Positions 42,477-51,698 of a stretch of DNA of 64,000 nt are shown piece after piece. Both the position numbers and the translations under genes were made by a program. Each line of letters opens with the position of its first letter. The first letter of the stretch is position 1. This DNA is from Rotaria socialis (Eukaryota > Rotifera > Eurotatoria > Philodinida > Philodinidae), in the NCBI GenBank assembly GCA_905331475.1, contig CAJNYU010000621.1:1-64000 (forward strand), read 5' to 3'. The notes beneath the pieces were generated by a model, which saw only the letters and a list, made by a program, of their open reading frames with translations, searched no databases and was not told the origin of the DNA.

Positions 42477-45400
42477 TCATAGTTTATTACGAATTCTATC
42501 CACCAACATTTGGTTATCTTTTACTTCCTTATCATCAGGACCAAAAGCTAGACGAGCTGTTTCGACAGAACTCTCGGCATGTTTAAGAGCTGCCTCGTGG
42601 TTTTCAAGTTCTCGATGCATCAATGCTGCATTGTAGTACGTAACTGACATCGAAGAATAATTTGGTGAAGGTAATGTTTCTTGAATTTTGAGTGATTTCT
42701 CGTAAAACTCCACTGCAACGGATTTGTTTCCCATAGATGATTGTATCGAACCAATACTGTTATAAAGCGGAGCCAATGATGGATCATTTGAAGGAAGCTT
42801 CTGGACTCGAATCGCGAGTGCCTTCTCGTAATATGTCAGAGCGTGTTTTTGATCTTCGATCGCTTTATAAGCGACAGCAATATTATTATAGTTGGTTGCT
42901 AATTCGAGACTATCTGCAGAGGAAGATTTTTCTTGGATTTCAATTGCTTTATTGTAAAGTTCAATGGCATTAGTGTAATCGTCTTTTGAATAGTATATAG
43001 ATGCCATACTCGAATAAATTGTTGCTAAAGACGGATCATCAGCAGCTAGCGTTTTCAGTCGCACTGTGAGCGATTTTCGATAGAATATAAGAGCATTAGA
43101 TTCGTCATCCATGGAACTGTATGCCACAGCAATGTTGTTGTAGTTAGTCGCTAATTCAGGGTTATCTGCAGGGGGGGATTTTTCTCGAATTTCAATCGCT
43201 TTCTTGTAAAGTACAATTGCATTAGAGTAATCTTTTTTTGAGCTATGTATAGATGCCATACTAGTATAGATTGTTGCTAAGGACGGATCATTAGCAGCAA
43301 GCGTTTTCAGCCGCACTGTGAGCGATTTTTGATAGAATATAAGAGCATTGGCTTTGTCATTCATTAATTTATAAGCGATGGCAGTATTGTTGTAATTAGT
43401 GGCTAATGTGTTATCATCGACAGAAGATGACTGCTCACGAATACCCAGTGCTTTGTTGTAAAAAGAGACTGCACTAGAATAATCTTGGATGTCATAATAT
43501 GTTGAGGCTATGTTGCTGTAGGTTGCTGCCAAAACTAAATCATCAGAAGGCAATTTGTTCTCTCTAATAGTAAGTACTTTCTGATGGAATGAAAGTGCTT
43601 TATCATAATCTTTCATAGAATCATATACCAGTGCAATATTATTGTATGTAGTCGCCAAATCACAATCATCTCGTGTGAGTGATTTTTCTTTGATTTCAAG
43701 CGCTTTTTCGTAATATAAGAGCGCCTTTTCATTATTACTCATTTCATGATAAGTTAAACCCATGTTACTATACGTTATAGCCAAATTACTGTCCTTCACA
43801 TTAGGCGATTTGCTTTGTACGGCAAGTGCTTTTTCAAAGAACAAGAGAGCTTTAGGGAAATCTTTCATCGAATGATGTGCTGACCCAATTTTATTATAAG
43901 TTGAAGCTGCTGCCTCTGACTGGCTATGTTGAGAATTTTGTTCACAGATTTCTAGTGCTTTTTGGTGTAAGGATAGAGCCACCAAATAGTCACCCTTGGA
44001 TTGATGAACTAAACCGATATTGTTGTATGTAGTAATGAGTGATGGGTGGTTTGAAGGTAGGCATGTTCGTTTCATTTCGAGTGACTTTTCATATGACGAT
44101 AAAGCGTTGTCTTTGTTTCCCATAGAGCTGTAGATCGTACCAAGGTTATTGTAACTAGTGGCTATATCAGGATGGTTTGGGGGTAGTGAAAGTTCCCGAA
44201 TTTCGAACGCTTTTTGATAGTATGACAGTGCAGTTTGCTTCTCTTCCATACAACTATAGACCGAGCCAAAGTTATCATAAGTGCTCGCTAGAGCTGGATG
44301 TTTTTCTGGAAATGCTTGCTTTTGAATTTCCAGGGCTTTTTCGAAACATGAAAGTGCTTTAGGATAATCCTCCATCGAATTATATACTGAACCGATGCAA
44401 TTGTAACTGCTAGCTTTATCTGGATGATTAATAGGAAGAGATAGCTCTCGGATTTCAAGAGATTTTTGATAATATTCCAGTGCCTTCGATTTGTCACCCA
44501 TCGAACTGTGAACAGATCCGAAGTTGCTGTAGGTTGTAGCTAAAGTTGGATGCTTTGGAGGAAGATATTTTTCTTCGATATCAAGTGCCTGTTGGTAAAA
44601 TTTGAGAGCAGTTGAATAATCTCCCATTTCTTGATGTAGCCCACCAATGTTACTATATATTGTACCGAAATCTGGATGATTAGGCGGCAGTGTTGTCTGT
44701 CGAATTTGAAGTGCCTTTTGAAAAAATGAAAGTGCACTCTCGTAGTCCGCTAATGTTTCGTATGCTAAACCTATGTTGCTGTAGGTTGTAGCTAGTGTAG
44801 GGTGATCAGATGAAAGAGCCTTCTCTTCGATTTCGAGTGCCTTTTTGTAAGATGACAGTGCAGATAAATAGTTTCCCATCGAGTTCTGTACTGTTGCTAT
44901 ATTATTATAGGTCACAGCAAGTGAAGAATCGTCTGGAGGAAGAAAATCTAGCTCGATTTTGAGTGTCTTTTCATAGTATGCCAGTGCAGCTTTATAATCA
45001 CCTTTCTGACTGTAAACATAGCCTAGCTGATTATTGACATGAGCATGTTTTCGCCAGTGCTTTTCATCGGTTGAATCAAGTTGCGGTGTATATAATTCTT
45101 CAGCTTGATTGTATTCTCCCATTTTAAGCATCAAGTGGCCCAATTGTTCTAGCGGGGTACTGCCGTCAATCTCTTTTCGAAAGTAATCGGTAAGCATTTT
45201 AAGTTGTTGATCATTATCGTTTGTTAGAACTAAATTTACTTGAAAAAATCGATCACCTGTCTCTTCAACTCCCATTATCCTGAAGACGGTATGCATTGAG
45301 AAAAGAACTTCACTTTCATCTTTGTATTTACTTTTTTCATGCAGAAAAGCAAATGGAACCGATGACGTTTTCGGATTGATTTCCATTTGAAATACTATTG

Positions 45401-46622
45401 CGATGACATTCGGGTTACCATGTGCTTTCTTTGAGAACATCAAAGCAGTTTTGGGGTCAAGTGTCGTCGACAAGAAATTATTGAACGATAGAAGACCGCC
45501 TTTTCCCATTCTTACTTTTTCAAATTCATCAGGCATCATACCTTGTCCTCGATAAACAATGAATTCTTCTTGGTTATTTGTAGTTTTTGCATGCATTTGT
45601 ACGATTTGTTGATGAAGATCCTGCGCAAAGAATCCCATTTTCAAAATAGCTTCAGTATCTTGTGTTCTCAAAGCTCGATTCAATGTTGAATACAGAAAAG
45701 ATTCTTTCGTATACCAATGAACTACAATATCTTTAATATAGTCTTGGTCAAATTCATCAATAAGACCCAATTGAAGAACATTATCCGCATATTTAGTACG
45801 ACAATATTCAACTAGTTTACTCTTTGCTGTATAGTCATGATCCATTTTAATGAGAATCTCTTTAAGTAATTGGGTGTACATAAATGATTGATCTAATTCA
45901 TTTTCGATAGCGTCAGGCACATCTATTCGACGAAATACGCTAATAGGGGTTAAACCACCAATAAGACCAGTGTCAAATTTGATTGCTTGAAAAACATCTT
46001 CCATATCGAATAAGATTTTTTTAATTTTTGCTGACCATTTATTTGCCCAAAGTAATCTTTGTCGTTTCACTTGACTGAATATGTAAATGCATTCAAGCTG
46101 TGGTTTATCGAAAACAAGTGGTACAAGCGCTTCACCCAAAGTGTCCGATACAATTAGAAATACTTTTTTGTCAACGAAACTATCTAGATAATTGATGCAT
46201 TGCTCAGTATTAGTACATGTATAGATTGAAGTTGTAATTCGTTCTAGTTTAGTTATAGCAGCATGATATAGTGGTTTTGATTTATCGAAATTAGAATCCG
46301 CCCAAACGATAGCAAACTGTTGATTGTCTTCATGATCTGAATGTACCGAAGGACTTTTAACTTTCTGCTTAGGACTCGATGGTTTGATACTATGGGAACT
46401 TATTTTTGATACGCCACTTGCAGGTCTTGACTTTAGATTTGGTGAAGAGTTCGTTTGTGGTTGCACGTTATTATTTTGTGCACTAGGTATTCTGGCTTGT
46501 TGATTATTCGTGCTATTATTTCGTGCGCTAGGTATTCTGGCTTGTTGATTACTCGTGCTATTTTCAGATGCATTTTGAACAGGAGGAATAGGGACAACCG
46601 AACTATTTCCACACCCCATCAA
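42477..46622 (-). CDS. ADP-ribosyltransferase with about 20 kinesin-light-chain-type TPRs
   Basis: A single uninterrupted 1,381-residue frame. Residues 1-100 are disordered, with a duplicated QQARIPSA unit. A start at the second Met would expose MGCGNSS, a likely N-myristoyl/palmitoyl signal that would anchor it to membranes. Residues 103-200 form a receiver-like alpha/beta domain. The mono-ADP-ribosyltransferase domain (about 290-460) shows the R-S-E pattern: Arg in YRGQGM (358), LLSFNNFLSTT (377-387) and the ESE glutamate pair (436-438). It should transfer ADP-ribose from NAD to protein side chains, probably arginine. From about 490 to 1375 run some 20 TPRs of 42 residues (TYNNIG..Y..ALxFYxKALEI) for partner binding. 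The family is abundant in bdelloids, as I recall. No break is seen. Confidence 0.9.
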   Translation of the reverse strand: MMGCGNSSVVPIPPVQNASENSTSNQQARIPSARNNSTNNQQARIPSAQNNNVQPQTNSSPNLKSRPASGVSKISSHSIKPSSPKQKVKSPSVHSDHEDNQQFAIVWADSNFDKSKPLYHAAITKLERITTSIYTCTNTEQCINYLDSFVDKKVFLIVSDTLGEALVPLVFDKPQLECIYIFSQVKRQRLLWANKWSAKIKKILFDMEDVFQAIKFDTGLIGGLTPISVFRRIDVPDAIENELDQSFMYTQLLKEILIKMDHDYTAKSKLVEYCRTKYADNVLQLGLIDEFDQDYIKDIVVHWYTKESFLYSTLNRALRTQDTEAILKMGFFAQDLHQQIVQMHAKTTNNQEEFIVYRGQGMMPDEFEKVRMGKGGLLSFNNFLSTTLDPKTALMFSKKAHGNPNVIAIVFQMEINPKTSSVPFAFLHEKSKYKDESEVLFSMHTVFRIMGVEETGDRFFQVNLVLTNDNDQQLKMLTDYFRKEIDGSTPLEQLGHLMLKMGEYNQAEELYTPQLDSTDEKHWRKHAHVNNQLGYVYSQKGDYKAALAYYEKTLKIELDFLPPDDSSLAVTYNNIATVQNSMGNYLSALSSYKKALEIEEKALSSDHPTLATTYSNIGLAYETLADYESALSFFQKALQIRQTTLPPNHPDFGTIYSNIGGLHQEMGDYSTALKFYQQALDIEEKYLPPKHPTLATTYSNFGSVHSSMGDKSKALEYYQKSLEIRELSLPINHPDKASSYNCIGSVYNSMEDYPKALSCFEKALEIQKQAFPEKHPALASTYDNFGSVYSCMEEKQTALSYYQKAFEIRELSLPPNHPDIATSYNNLGTIYSSMGNKDNALSSYEKSLEMKRTCLPSNHPSLITTYNNIGLVHQSKGDYLVALSLHQKALEICEQNSQHSQSEAAASTYNKIGSAHHSMKDFPKALLFFEKALAVQSKSPNVKDSNLAITYSNMGLTYHEMSNNEKALLYYEKALEIKEKSLTRDDCDLATTYNNIALVYDSMKDYDKALSFHQKVLTIRENKLPSDDLVLAATYSNIASTYYDIQDYSSAVSFYNKALGIREQSSSVDDNTLATNYNNTAIAYKLMNDKANALIFYQKSLTVRLKTLAANDPSLATIYTSMASIHSSKKDYSNAIVLYKKAIEIREKSPPADNPELATNYNNIAVAYSSMDDESNALIFYRKSLTVRLKTLAADDPSLATIYSSMASIYYSKDDYTNAIELYNKAIEIQEKSSSADSLELATNYNNIAVAYKAIEDQKHALTYYEKALAIRVQKLPSNDPSLAPLYNSIGSIQSSMGNKSVAVEFYEKSLKIQETLPSPNYSSMSVTYYNAALMHRELENHEAALKHAESSVETARLAFGPDDKEVKDNQMLVDRIRNKL

Positions 46623-46974
46623 GTTAATAACAGCAACAACAATTTATTAAGTATTCTGCTGCGACGTCTACTATAATTTCAAATGTCTGCTTTCTATATT
46701 TTTCTTCTTCCTTGTAACGCATTCTTTTTATAAAAGAATTTTTCTTAATGCAATCTCGAGTATTGTTTTTTTGAAACTATCATGTTGAAAATTAAAGACA
46801 GAACGAGAGAAGCCTTGAAGATGTTGAGGGAAGCCGCTGTCATAGAAGGAATGAGTAGGTTATGAGATTTGAAACATTGCGCATACGCATTTGCAAACAT
46901 TCTTTCTTTTTTCTTTTAGTCATGAAATGTAGAATTTCGTCGAAGTATTTCAATTTTCTTCCAAGATCATATAT

Positions 46975-47090
46975 GGGGTATGGGCATGGGTGTGTGGGTG
47001 TGTGGGTGTTTTGCGGTCACAGATTCACCACACCCCACACCCACACCCACACCCTCAAGTTATAGCTACACCCTCACACATAACTTGTGC
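46975..47090. repeat. Telomere-like inverted repeat, TGTGGG/CCCACA
   Basis: The left arm reads ATGGGTGTGTGGGTGTGTGG. The right arm contains three and a half perfect CCCACA units (CCCACACCCACACCCACACC), then a further CACCCTCACACA. The arms are inverted relative to each other around TTTTGCGGTCACAGATTC. The hexamer matches the bdelloid telomere repeat as I remember it. Confidence 0.6.
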
Positions 47091-47192
47091 AACAGTAAAA
47101 GAGATTTTGTTGATGATATACAAACAGTAATTATGTGTTGCACAGAAACTATCGAGTATTTTTGCTTTTGGGGGATGGCGTCTCTCGGTCCT

Positions 47193-47236
<44 letters not shown>
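47193..47236. repeat. 44-base G homopolymer
   Basis: An uninterrupted run of 44 G, followed by CTGGCGGGCCCCGGGCCA and 12 C. Such runs form quadruplexes and are error-prone, so the exact length may be an assembly or polymerase artefact. Confidence 0.8.
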
Positions 47237-47433
47237 CTGGCGGGCCCCGGGCCACCCCCCCCCCCCGTTCCATGTAACTAAAAAAGCATGAAATACTCCA
47301 TTCAAAATACTTTAGTATACCAGTGATTGACTTTCAAATATTTTACTTAAATACAAAAACGAAAAGATTCATGAAAATTAGCACACTTTTGACAGAAAAT
47401 ACTATGCAGTACAATCCTATGTTGAAAATCAAA

Positions 47434-48783
47434 TTATTTTATATGAGCTTTTTCATTCTTGGGCAGAAATTTATCGATGAGGCGCTCAAATGGTTTTTCG
47501 ACGAAGATGTTCCAAACAGCTGCTAGAACGAGACATATGATGAGCACCAATAAAAGGCATATGAGGGTTAAACAATCGATTGAAGTTTGTTTAGAATTAA
47601 ATAGATTACTATTAGACATAATCAATTCTAAGCCGATCCGAAAATGAAGAATGTACACAAGATAACTTAATTTAGCAATTGGTGTCCACAAACGAAGCGA
47701 CAAAAATGATCGAATCAGTGAACTATGATAGGGATGAGTAGATGGGCATAGAGCACAGAAGAGAATGAATGCTTGTGATGCGGCAAATAATTGTCGAATA
47801 ATTGATAATGAGATTGTAAGAATTACGTCATTGATTTCATCAGGTTCGACTATCTGCGTCAACATGAAAATTAATAGTGAAGTCAATGTAAGATATAAAT
47901 ATTTTTTCATCTTTCCATAAAAAATAACACTGGAATTTTTGGCATGCATGAAATTAAATGCTAAAATGGATCCTATGACAAAACTAGAATATCTTCCTGT
48001 GACCGGCATATAAAACGTTTCCATATATGGTTTCATCGGACTTGGTTCAATTGCTTTCTCGAATCCCAACGTAACATTATATTCACTAACAATCCAATCG
48101 AAAATCCGTTGCGGCGTAAATAATGCAAGTGTATTATAGCGATAGTGAAGTGTCGTCAAATTCATAGTTTTTGGATTAAAGACTACTAGAGAATATATGA
48201 TTGATAAAATCACGAGTATATATAACACTGAGTAAGTTCGTCGATAATTAGACGTAGAACTAAGAATTATATATAAAATGATCGGCAAAATTATATGTAT
48301 TTGCATATCGAGACTGACACTCCAAAGAGCAGCATAACCAGGTGACCAGTATTTTAAATCAATCTGATTTTGATAAAATAACCAAAAACTCATCCAATTA
48401 CCTTTCGGTTCACCTAGTACTAGCATTACAATAGTAATTAGTAAAATACCTGGCCAAAAGCGACAGGCTCGTCGAAATATATAAAATAAATATCCTTTCC
48501 AAGTTAAGAAATAATTTTGCTCAATACATTTCAGTGTCAGAAGAAACCCTGATAGAACAAAAAATGTTTCCAATGCTAATCCTAATAATGATAAAAGTCG
48601 AAATGAATAGGTTTTCATGTAAATCACCCATTCATGAGTAGGATAAGGCGTAATAAATAAATTTAAAAGTGTGATCATATGAACCGCAATAATCATTAAA
48701 CATGATATTGATCGTAATCCATCAATCGGAGCCAATTTACTCTTTTGAAACAATGAATAAAAGTCATTCTTCAGCTGCCACAT
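47434..48783 (-). CDS. Acyltransferase-3 family membrane protein
   Basis: Integral-membrane acyltransferases of this family (animal NRF-6-like, bacterial OatA-like) move acyl groups onto lipids, sugars or proteins. The intronless 449-residue frame begins MWQLKNDFYSLFQ and has about ten hydrophobic spans. Family marks are APIDGLRSISCLMIIAVH (His in the first span), the ETFFVLSGFLL span, RRACRFWPG (Arg motif), WSVSLDMQIHIILPI, and a last span followed by a VEKPFERLI cytoplasmic segment. Animal NRF-6 proteins usually carry an N-terminal extracellular NRF domain of some 200 residues. Here there is none, so either an upstream exon is missing or this is a compact form. The substrate is unknown. Confidence 0.88.
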   Translation of the reverse strand: MWQLKNDFYSLFQKSKLAPIDGLRSISCLMIIAVHMITLLNLFITPYPTHEWVIYMKTYSFRLLSLLGLALETFFVLSGFLLTLKCIEQNYFLTWKGYLFYIFRRACRFWPGILLITIVMLVLGEPKGNWMSFWLFYQNQIDLKYWSPGYAALWSVSLDMQIHIILPIILYIILSSTSNYRRTYSVLYILVILSIIYSLVVFNPKTMNLTTLHYRYNTLALFTPQRIFDWIVSEYNVTLGFEKAIEPSPMKPYMETFYMPVTGRYSSFVIGSILAFNFMHAKNSSVIFYGKMKKYLYLTLTSLLIFMLTQIVEPDEINDVILTISLSIIRQLFAASQAFILFCALCPSTHPYHSSLIRSFLSLRLWTPIAKLSYLVYILHFRIGLELIMSNSNLFNSKQTSIDCLTLICLLLVLIICLVLAAVWNIFVEKPFERLIDKFLPKNEKAHIK

Positions 48784-49504
48784 GTCTTCAATGTTAAGAA
48801 GCTATTCAATAGCAACTTACAATGTTACGTTACTATAAGAAGAAAAAGAAAAAAAAGAAGAAGAACGAAACTCGATGTGAGCTACCATAACAAAATGCCT
48901 TAACGCGATTGTGGTGGCAGTTGAATTGGTTGATTTAAGAACAAGCTCGGCAGATGACGTACGTAGATGAAGAGACAACAAGAAATTCATATCATTCTTG
49001 AACTTTAGGTGTGCATGCAAACACAACAGATTCCGAAGTGATAGAGACACAGCACCTCCAATGCTTGGTCAGAAAAACAATAAAGAAAAATCAGAATGTC
49101 GATTTTCATAACTATCCCATAATCAGATAAGCATGCAATGATTCCAAACTCTCTTCCAGGATGTGAGCCACATTCTTTTTGAAACAAAATATTTTTATTT
49201 TATTTCGAATTAATACGATCATGGGCTAAAGAGTTTCTATCAGTTGTATTTAACTCTTCATTTTTATAATGCTTGGATCTGACGACACGTTGAAATCAGT
49301 CAGTAGCAGTGGTGATTAAATAGAACTCAGCGCTTGCATGTTGTGCTTCTTTGAAATCAAAATAATCGCTGTTTTTCACAAAATGGTGAGTCTGCTTCGG
49401 AGCTTACGGTTGGTTATCATTTACCATAAATCGCCATCCCCAGATACATCCTTAAATTATATCCCTATATGTGGATGATAAAAAGAATATTATCCCTACT
49501 GGTG

Positions 49505-49895
49505 ACCAAACAGGGATTTTTATTTAGGGATTTTGTTTTGAAAATAAGATATGCCGTATACATCATTATTCAAAACCAAATTCAACCGTGCTGAAACGTT
49601 TTCTTTCATCAAATCCAGCTGGTGCCACGAAACCCACAGTACTAGAAAACACATTCTGGCGACCAGATAGAGAGTTATCAAACGGAGAGATGCCAGTAGA
49701 GAGATAAGATTGAGGCGCTTTTAGGATTCTGGTGACCAGAATATGTGTGCTGTTTTCGTGGCACCACCCGTCTTTGATGGCAAAAAGATTTTCAGCAAGG
49801 TAGAACATGATGTTCAGTCATGATGAATACAATATATCTTACATTCAAAACAAAATCCACAAATTGAAAAGTCTCTAAATCAAAAACCCTATTTG
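49505..49895. mobile_element. Fold-back (long inverted repeat) element, about 390 bp
   Basis: The two halves are imperfect inverted copies over roughly 165 bp each. Landmarks on the left are GGATTTTGTTTTGA, GTGCTGAAA, GGTGCCACGAAA and ATTCTGG. Their reverse complements appear in reverse order on the right (TTCGTGGCACCA, TTTCAGCA, TCAAAACAAAATCC). The centre contains CAGATAGAGAG. The structure is that of a MITE or fold-back transposon; the open frame over it is an artefact. Confidence 0.6.
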
Positions 49896-49957
49896 GGGGG
49901 TGTGGGTGTGGGTTACTCACACATATCATCGCTCACACTCACACCCACACCCCGTCG
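49893..49957. repeat. Telomere-like hairpin
   Basis: GGGGTGTGGGTGTG on the left is an exact reverse complement of CACACCCACACCCC on the right, around a TTACTCACACATATCATCGC centre. It abuts the fold-back element. Same family as the hairpins at 10.7 and 47.0 kb. Confidence 0.6.
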
Positions 49958-51698
49958 TGAGCGGTGTCGGATACCCGATAATAGTGCTTTCCGTAAACCA
50001 TTTATTTCAAAATTCTATGATAACTCATGTAATGATATTTTCATATTTAAAACAGCACGGGAACTAATTTGTATTAGACAATTATCTATAATAGTTTTAT
50101 GATAGAAAAAGTATGTGAATTACACGTACGAGTAATACAACAAACCATATTAGTTGCTGAATCTCATCGTATCACTCATCTACACATAGTGTTCTGTAAT
50201 GTATCAACTATGTTAATTAGTGTGAGAATGTGATTGACAGATACAATGAATCGAAAGTAAATCATCGTTGAGAGTAGGAGCCGAAAATAACACTTTATTT
50301 AACTGATCAATTTTGATTAGCGAGTGAATTCATGGGAAGTATACTAATTTCTGGAATACAGGGCAATCTTACCGTTTTGTATCATTTTTCAGGGCGAAAG
50401 CCTTTTCTCGATTCTGACTATGTAGTGAGATAGGATGTAGTCGAAAATAGTCTGTGCGCGGGAAGAAAAAAATTGATATCGAAAGTTTGAAGATCCAGTA
50501 AGTTTGGCTATACGCAAAAGCTGAGTTGTTCCCAAAGAATGAACTAGATCTCCAAACTTTAGGTACCAGAGTTGTTTTCTTCCTGCGCAAAGACTATTTT
50601 CGCTGCATCGTAACTCACTAGACGGTTAAAATCGAAAAAAAGACTTTCGCTCAGAAATATGGTACACTTGGCATGAATTTAGCCTAATAAAACAATTCTG
50701 TACCAAAAGACATCGAGTTATGCATAGTGACCATTATCGAGGGTAAATACCTTTAAACATGTTTTTTGTCTGTTCGTGTGACTTAAAAAACAAATCAACT
50801 TATCTCGTATAGATTTGATTTCAATTTCGGCAATCTGGCCTAATCAAATGCATTATAACACTGGTTATTTGCTCCCAAGAACATTGGTGATGAAGAAAGT
50901 GATATCAGAATTTTATTGTGGAAAAAATATCGCTGTAAAAGAAATATCTTGAGGGCGGGGGTGGGCGGGCTTAGGAAGTTCAGCGAGTCGGACTGAACTA
51001 AGTTTGAATCGGGCTGGGCGGGCCTAAACAATTCTTGGACCAGGCCGGGTCATGAAACAGTGACTCGTTCCGATCCCTGGTCTACACATTCAAAATTGAC
51101 GAAATATGAGCAAAAAGAGCTGCACTTTGTAAAATCATTTTCTCCGCAACCACTCATTAGACACCGCTAGGTTTTTCAGAAGTAGTACATCTAAGTGCAA
51201 GCTTCAATTTGAGATTAGGCCGACCAAAATCAGAGAGGTTTTAGTTGAGTTATGAGTAACCCCAAAAACTCATTTTTTAAATAAAATGCTATAAAGGTAC
51301 TAAAATCAACGTAACAGTAAATTGGATATATCTCAGGTTCCGCATCAGCTAGAGAGCTGCAATTTTCATCATTAGCATTCTTTGGAAGTACTCTACAAAC
51401 CAAGAAAGGTCGCATCGCTGGCGTTTTACATAGATGTAAACGTGGTATGTTCCTGGTGAATGCCGTGTCCTATCATTTATTTGTGAAGTTTAGAAATATA
51501 TCAGAGCACATAAAAATATTTTTAGTTGAAGTTAACAAAAAGTAGTGGCTTCGAATATTCTAATATTCTTTGATATAAATTATAAATAACTTCTATACTC
51601 AACGCTAGGACTATTAAATTAATAAAAATTCCAAATGCAATATTAGTTCTGATATCTACTAGTGGCGAAGAGCTTTTTCAAAGATGATGCGTGATATT

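Larger units (their letters stand above)
46623..47433. other. Intergenic with telomere-like hairpin and G-run
   Basis: Lies between the ART-TPR gene start and the acyltransferase stop; both genes are on the minus strand. It holds the ART promoter, a telomere-like hairpin at 46975-47090 and a 44-base G homopolymer at 47193-47236 followed by GC-rich sequence and a 12-C run. The open frames here are low-complexity artefacts. Confidence 0.55.
48784..51698. other. Intergenic with fold-back repeats
   Basis: No gene is recognised. Contents: a fold-back element at about 49505-49895, a telomere-like hairpin at 49893-49957, and a G-rich patch at about 50950-51050 with repeated GGGCGGGC words (GGGCGGGCTTAGG and GGGCGGGCCTAAA). 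The rest is AT-rich. Confidence 0.5.

Noticed and set aside
47055..47305. Open frames of poly-Pro and poly-Gly across the G-run
   Set aside because: They are translations of a homopolymer and its complement; no codon structure or flanking gene signals.
49566..49808. 80-residue minus-strand frame
   Set aside because: It sits exactly on the fold-back element and reads palindromic sequence.
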